Position numbers and translations under genes: made by a program
Notes under the pieces: model-generated
Seen by the model: only the letters and a program-made list of their open reading frames with translations
What the model was told of the DNA's origin: nothing
Databases searched by the model: none
In this document: piece after piece, positions 7,122 through 9,579 of the stretch
How the letters are laid out: each line of letters starts with the position of its first letter
How positions within the stretch are numbered: position 1 is the first letter of the stretch
Source: Mollicutes bacterium
GTDB taxonomy: Bacteria; Bacillota_I; Bacilli_A; RF39; UBA660
Reading direction: 5' to 3'
Assembly: GCA_012513875.1 (NCBI GenBank)
Contig: JAAZBI010000065.1
Span: forward strand, 1-9,579
DNA length: 9,579 nt

Positions 7122-8177
7122 TTATTCTCCTGCCAATTTTCTTCTAACATCTTCGTTTACTAATTCATTAATTAATTCTCCTAATCCTCCGGCCATAATT
7201 CTATCTAAATGCATTAATGTTAAATTAATTTGATGATCAGTAATTCTGTTTTGAGGATAGTTATATGTTCTTATTTTTTCAGAACGATCTCCGGTTCCTA
7301 TTTTTGTTTTTCTTAATTGACCATATTTTTGTTCTTGTTCTCTTTCTTTTTCCTCAATTATTTTGCTAGTTAAAATTTGCATAGCTTTTTCTTTGTTTTT
7401 TAATTGACTTCGTTCATTTTGACAAGTTACTACTATTCCTGTTGGTAAATGTGTAATTCTTACTGCACTATCTGTAGTATTTACACTTTGTCCTCCAGCT
7501 CCTCCACTTCGATATACATCTATCTTTAAATCGTTTTCTTTTATTTCTATTTGTTTATCTTCTCTTTCAGGTAAAACAACTACTGTTGCAGTAGAAGTGT
7601 GAACTCTTCCTTGAGATTCTGTTGCAGGTACTCTTTGAACTCGATGAGCTCCATTTTCATATTTTAATTTTAAGTAAGCATTTTTCCCTTTGACTATAAA
7701 TTCTATTTGTGAATATCCTCCTGCTTGACAAGCAACGCTATTTATAACTTCTACTTGATAACCTTCATTAACAGCAAATTTACTGTACATTTCAAATAAA
7801 TCGCCAGCAAAAATATTAGCTTCGTCTCCTCCAGCTGCTCCTCTAATTTCCATTATAATGTTTTTTGAATCGTTTTCTTCTTTTGGTATCAATAATTTTT
7901 CTAATTCGTTTCGTAAATTTTTTTCTTTTTCTTCTAGAAGGTTTAATTCTTCTCTAGCTAACTCTACCAATTCCATATCGTTTAATAATTCTTCGTTTTC
8001 TTTTTGTTGCTTTAAGATTTCTTTATATTTTTTATAAACTAAAACAATTTCTTCTAAAGCTGCCTTCTCTTTTGACAATTCTTTCATTTGCTCGATATTT
8101 TTTATTACTTCTTCAGTTGATAACTTTTCAATTAATTCCTCATATCTTTTTAAAGTTTCATCTAATCTTTTTATCAA
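7122..8177 (-). CDS. prfA: Peptide chain release factor 1 (TTG start)
   Basis: 351 residues, normal for RF1, which reads UAA and UAG and triggers peptide release. Numbered from the chosen start: a long N-terminal coiled coil, the GAAGGDEA region, the stop-codon tripeptide PAT (184-186; RF1 type, whereas RF2 has SPF), and the catalytic GGQ (228-230) in SGGAGGQSVNTTDSAVR. The frame can start at GTG 8186, but that codon forms part of the ribosome binding site AGAGGG (8186-8191). TTG 8177, eight bases after it, gives MIKRLDETLKRYEEL, which fits the family N-terminus. It follows rpoE by 12 bases, and the rpoE stop overlaps this ribosome binding site, so the genes are probably coupled. prmC follows after four bases and methylates the GGQ glutamine. 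Confidence 0.95.
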   Translation of the reverse strand: MIKRLDETLKRYEELIEKLSTEEVIKNIEQMKELSKEKAALEEIVLVYKKYKEILKQQKENEELLNDMELVELAREELNLLEEKEKNLRNELEKLLIPKEENDSKNIIMEIRGAAGGDEANIFAGDLFEMYSKFAVNEGYQVEVINSVACQAGGYSQIEFIVKGKNAYLKLKYENGAHRVQRVPATESQGRVHTSTATVVVLPEREDKQIEIKENDLKIDVYRSGGAGGQSVNTTDSAVRITHLPTGIVVTCQNERSQLKNKEKAMQILTSKIIEEKEREQEQKYGQLRKTKIGTGDRSEKIRTYNYPQNRITDHQINLTLMHLDRIMAGGLGELINELVNEDVRRKLAGE

Positions 8178-8185
8178 ACAAATCA

Positions 8186-8191
8186 CCCTCT
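8186..8191 (-). promoter_or_regulatory. Ribosome binding site that fixes the prfA start at TTG
   Basis: AGAGGG on the minus strand, eight bases before TTG 8177. It overlaps both the rpoE TAG stop (8190-8192) and the alternative GTG start (8184-8186), which rules that GTG out on spacing. Confidence 0.8.
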
Positions 8192-8651
8192 ATTCTTCTA
8201 AATCTTTTTCTTCCTCGATTATTTCTAAATTTTCAATATCTTGAAAACCATCTAATTCTTCTTCATCTGCATCTTCAGAAATGTCTTCTACTCCATCTTC
8301 GTCTAAATCATATTCTTCTTCTTTTTTTATGTTTTCGTCATCAATAGTTAAATGTAAGTCCTCATCCATATCGTCTTCTTCATCGTCAAGATTTACAACA
8401 ATATTATGATTTTCTTTTAAATCCCATTTTTTATCACTTAACAAAATAAATCTGCGATCAATAGTTAAAGATGTGAAAAAATCTCCTATTAATTCAAGAC
8501 GTTCTTCATCATCCATTTTTAACAAACTAGCTACTTCTTTAAATAACTCACCAGTTGTTTTTGTCTTTTTATTGTTTTTAATTAAATAATAAGCAATATC
8601 TGTGTAAGATAATGTTTCTAATTCTTCAAATTTCATTTTTTTAAAATCCAT
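8190..8651 (-). CDS. rpoE: DNA-directed RNA polymerase delta subunit
   Basis: 153 residues. Delta is an RNA polymerase accessory protein of Bacilli that speeds recycling of the enzyme and alters promoter selectivity. Numbered from ATG 8651: a folded HARE-HTH domain (about 8-80) with the family core GDFFTSLTIDRRFILLSDKKWDL, preceded by LSYTDIAYYLI, then a disordered, strongly acidic Asp/Glu tail from about 89 to the end. The frame is open to ATG 8690, but the promoter's expected start of transcription lies downstream of that codon, and GGAGG (8657-8661) is five bases before ATG 8651. It heads an operon with prfA and prmC, an unusual pairing; in Bacillus the next gene is pyrG. It ends with TAG, the only non-TAA stop among the genes seen to end here. 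Confidence 0.93.
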   Translation of the reverse strand: MDFKKMKFEELETLSYTDIAYYLIKNNKKTKTTGELFKEVASLLKMDDEERLELIGDFFTSLTIDRRFILLSDKKWDLKENHNIVVNLDDEEDDMDEDLHLTIDDENIKKEEEYDLDEDGVEDISEDADEEELDGFQDIENLEIIEEEKDLEE

Positions 8652-8663
8652 ATTTTCCTCCAC

Positions 8664-8678
8664 CAAAACAATGTTTTG
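8664..8678 (-). repeat. Small hairpin in the rpoE leader
   Basis: A perfect 6-bp inverted repeat CAAAAC/GTTTTG with a 3-base loop. In the transcript it would sit just before GGTGGAGG. There is no T run, so it is not a terminator; it might affect mRNA stability or access to the ribosome binding site. Confidence 0.4.
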
Positions 8679-8683
8679 AAATC

Positions 8684-8719
8684 TGCTCATAATTATAATA
8701 CATTTTTAAAAGATGAGCA
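8684..8719. repeat. Inverted repeat TGCTCAT / ATGAGCA flanking the rpoE -10 box
   Basis: TGCTCAT (8684-8690) and ATGAGCA (8713-8719) are perfect 7-base inverted copies separated by 22 bases. The right copy overlaps the -35 box and the left lies at the expected start of transcription, the positions expected of paired operator half-sites. They are among the few GC-containing stretches of this spacer. Confidence 0.4.
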
Positions 8720-8720
8720 A
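8692..8720 (-). promoter_or_regulatory. Promoter of rpoE-prfA-prmC
   Basis: TTGCTC (8715-8720), a 17-base spacer, and a perfect TATAAT (8692-8697) on the minus strand. Transcription should begin near 8685, giving a leader of about 33 bases before rpoE. No terminator separates it from DUF1934 upstream, so some read-through from there may add to it. Confidence 0.75.
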
Positions 8721-8727
8721 GAAAATA

Positions 8728-9099
8728 TTATAAATTTATCCAAGAGATTTCAATTTCAAAAGAACCTGTCTTATTATCTTCTAAAAATAAATCGTAATCT
8801 ATTTTTAGAAAGTTGTGTTTCTTAATAATATTTTTAGTAAAAACATTAGTTTTAAAAGAACAAAAAGGATTATTAATTTGATACAAAGATTCAACACTTT
8901 TATTTTTTATAAAAATTAAATTTAATATATAATCTTTTGATTCTTTACAAATTTTATATGGTTTTTCAAAAAAAATTGTGGTTTTTTCACTTTTATCTTT
9001 AAATGTTAATTTTGTTTCATCCACTTCTCCAATTGTTTCTAAAATATATGGTTTTTCAGTCGAAGATTTTACTTTTAAATTTATTTTAACTCCTGTCAT
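8728..9099 (-). CDS. DUF1934 protein, YwiB-like beta-barrel of unknown function
   Basis: 123 residues, slightly shorter than Bacillus YwiB (about 140). The sequence alternates short beta-strand patterns with an opening VKINLKVKSS and a close KIDYDLFLEDNKTGSFEIEISW, as in the DUF1934 calycin-like family; no catalytic motif is evident and the function is unknown. There is no signal peptide or membrane segment, so it should be cytoplasmic. The start ATG 9099 has AAGGAG with a 5-base spacer. It has its own extended -10 promoter. From memory, Bacillus has ywiB and argS just ahead of rpoE; here argS is missing and rpoE is the next gene, 76 bases on. The order supports the family call, which rests on pattern recognition rather than a search. 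Confidence 0.72.
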   Translation of the reverse strand: MTGVKINLKVKSSTEKPYILETIGEVDETKLTFKDKSEKTTIFFEKPYKICKESKDYILNLIFIKNKSVESLYQINNPFCSFKTNVFTKNIIKKHNFLKIDYDLFLEDNKTGSFEIEISWINL

Positions 9100-9117
9100 T
9101 TGTTCTCCTTTTTATTT

Positions 9118-9126
9118 AGTATAACA
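9118..9126 (-). promoter_or_regulatory. Extended -10 promoter of the DUF1934 gene
   Basis: TGTTATACT on the minus strand (TATACT at 9118-9123), close to the recF and rpmE versions. No good -35 is visible because the upstream bases are the terminator of the preceding gene. Transcription would begin near 9111, close to the ribosome binding site. Confidence 0.55.
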
Positions 9127-9128
9127 TT

Positions 9129-9158
9129 AAAAAAAGAATTATATTTAATTCTTTTTTT
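9129..9158 (-). terminator. Rho-independent terminator after the acidic hypothetical gene
   Basis: A 13-bp perfect inverted repeat (9129-9141 with 9146-9158), a 4-base loop and a T-rich 3' arm on the minus strand. It has a single G-C pair, so it is weak as a stem, but the A-tract/T-tract layout fits. The 5' arm encodes the last codons (Lys-Lys-Lys-Asn) and the stop. Confidence 0.6.
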
Positions 9159-9579
9159 TGTTAATTTTTATTATTATTTGATATAAAGATTCAAAATCAA
9201 ATTCTTCAGTCTCGATTTCTAAGTTGTTCGCTTCTAAACTTTTAATAACTTCTCTAACAGAATTGATTGCATCTTTTAAAATTAATTCTTCTTTTTCTAA
9301 AACATTAGGTTCTTCAACCGCTGTTTGTTGTCTAAATTCTTGAACTAACTCATCTGTATATGTTTTTGGTTGCTCTATTTTTGGTTCTTCAGATGGTTGT
9401 TCTTCAAAATCTGTGAAAAATTTATTTTTTGAAATTACTTCTTCTGGTTTTTTTACTTCTTCATTAGTTTTTATTCCAATTATTTCATCAATATTTTTTG
9501 GCTCTTCAATCGGATTAATATCTGTTGTATTATTAATCATTTGATTTATATCATAATTAACTAAAGGTTCTGATTTTAT
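9145..9579 (-). CDS. Acidic low-complexity protein of unknown function (5' end outside window)
   Basis: The frame is open to the window edge, giving at least 144 residues. An ATG at 9540 has no ribosome binding site before it, and the codons upstream of it continue the same Glu/Pro/Asn-rich composition, so I treat the gene as 5'-truncated by the window. I do not recognise the family. Visible: a disordered acidic linker with repeated Glu-Glu-Pro and Glu-Gln-Pro motifs over about the first 95 residues, then a compact C-terminal segment (LILKDAINSVREVIKSL and onwards) that looks helical and amphipathic, ending in KINKKKN. No membrane segment or signal peptide is seen in this part. The layout suggests a longer protein with an N-terminal domain beyond the edge, joined by a flexible linker to a small C-terminal binding domain. 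It is the last gene of its transcript and ends in a terminator. Confidence 0.7.
   Translation of the reverse strand: MKSEPLVNYDINQMINNTTDINPIEEPKNIDEIIGIKTNEEVKKPEEVISKNKFFTDFEEQPSEEPKIEQPKTYTDELVQEFRQQTAVEEPNVLEKEELILKDAINSVREVIKSLEANNLEIETEEFDFESLYQIIIKINKKKN

Noticed and set aside
7118..7150. PrmC start at ATG 7150 overlapping prfA
   Set aside because: It has no ribosome binding site, whereas ATG 7117 has AGGAG at good spacing and keeps the genes apart.
8072..8347. Leu/His-rich plus-strand frame
   Set aside because: It is the complement of the acidic rpoE tail and the prfA start, and its repeats follow from GAA/GAT codons on the other strand.
8652..8690. 13-residue N-terminal extension of RpoE from ATG 8690
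   Set aside because: Predicted transcription starts downstream of that ATG, and the ribosome binding site points to ATG 8651.
8691..8727. Terminator between DUF1934 and rpoE
   Set aside because: The inverted repeat there has a 22-base gap and no T run behind it; it fits a promoter-flanking repeat better than a terminator.
1..9579. Mobile element, CRISPR array, defence system, tRNA or riboswitch
   Set aside because: No repeats with spacers, transposase or integrase motifs, or tRNA-like folds were seen; spacers are short and filled by promoters and terminators.

Overview
The window is a very AT-rich, gene-dense bacterial chromosome segment. Every gene supported here is on the minus strand, so transcription runs from high to low coordinates. 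The combination of an RpoE-type RNA polymerase delta subunit, a YwiB/DUF1934 protein, a class II aldolase next to murA, and strong AGGAGG-type ribosome binding sites points to a low-GC member of the Bacilli. My best inference is a small-genome lineage near the Erysipelotrichales, RF39 or Acholeplasma-like groups; the taxonomy is not proven by the sequence. MurA is intact, which suggests a peptidoglycan-making cell. All six tryptophans I located in the recognised genes (gyrB, murA, fba twice, rpoE, DUF1934) use TGG and no gene is interrupted by TGA, so the standard bacterial code fits.

Layout in transcription order (right to left). 9145-9579: the 3' part of an unrecognised acidic protein whose 5' end lies outside the window, closed by a terminator. 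8728-9099: DUF1934 (YwiB-like) with its own extended -10 promoter. 7122-8651 plus 6377-7117: an apparent rpoE-prfA-prmC operon (RNA polymerase delta, release factor 1, and the methylase that modifies release factors), with a consensus promoter in front and a terminator behind. 5436-6284 and 4176-5423: fba (fructose-bisphosphate aldolase) and murA (first committed step of peptidoglycan synthesis), 12 bases apart. 3911-4108: rpmE (zinc-type ribosomal protein L31) with a textbook promoter and a terminator. 2522-3877: mnmE (tRNA wobble-uridine modification GTPase) and its terminator. 1-2398: recF and the first 423 codons of gyrB, one base apart, behind an extended -10 promoter.

The content is housekeeping: transcription and translation termination, tRNA modification, glycolysis, wall synthesis, DNA repair and topology. 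From rpoE to rpmE it looks like a compressed and rearranged version of the Bacillus block rpoE-...-fbaA-...-murAB-...-rpmE-...-prfA-prmC, with prfA-prmC moved between rpoE and fba. I found no mobile element, CRISPR array, tRNA or rRNA gene, defence system or horizontally acquired island. No stretch over 300 bases lacks a gene; the longest gap is the 123 bases between recF and mnmE.

The points worth a second look are small-scale: four transcription terminators whose stems run into the stop codon of the gene they end; a recF start with no ribosome binding site that is overlapped by a 9-codon reading frame with a good one and an A7 run that would fuse the two; a TTG start for prfA; and inverted repeats around the rpoE and fba promoters. 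I did not find a new multi-gene system.
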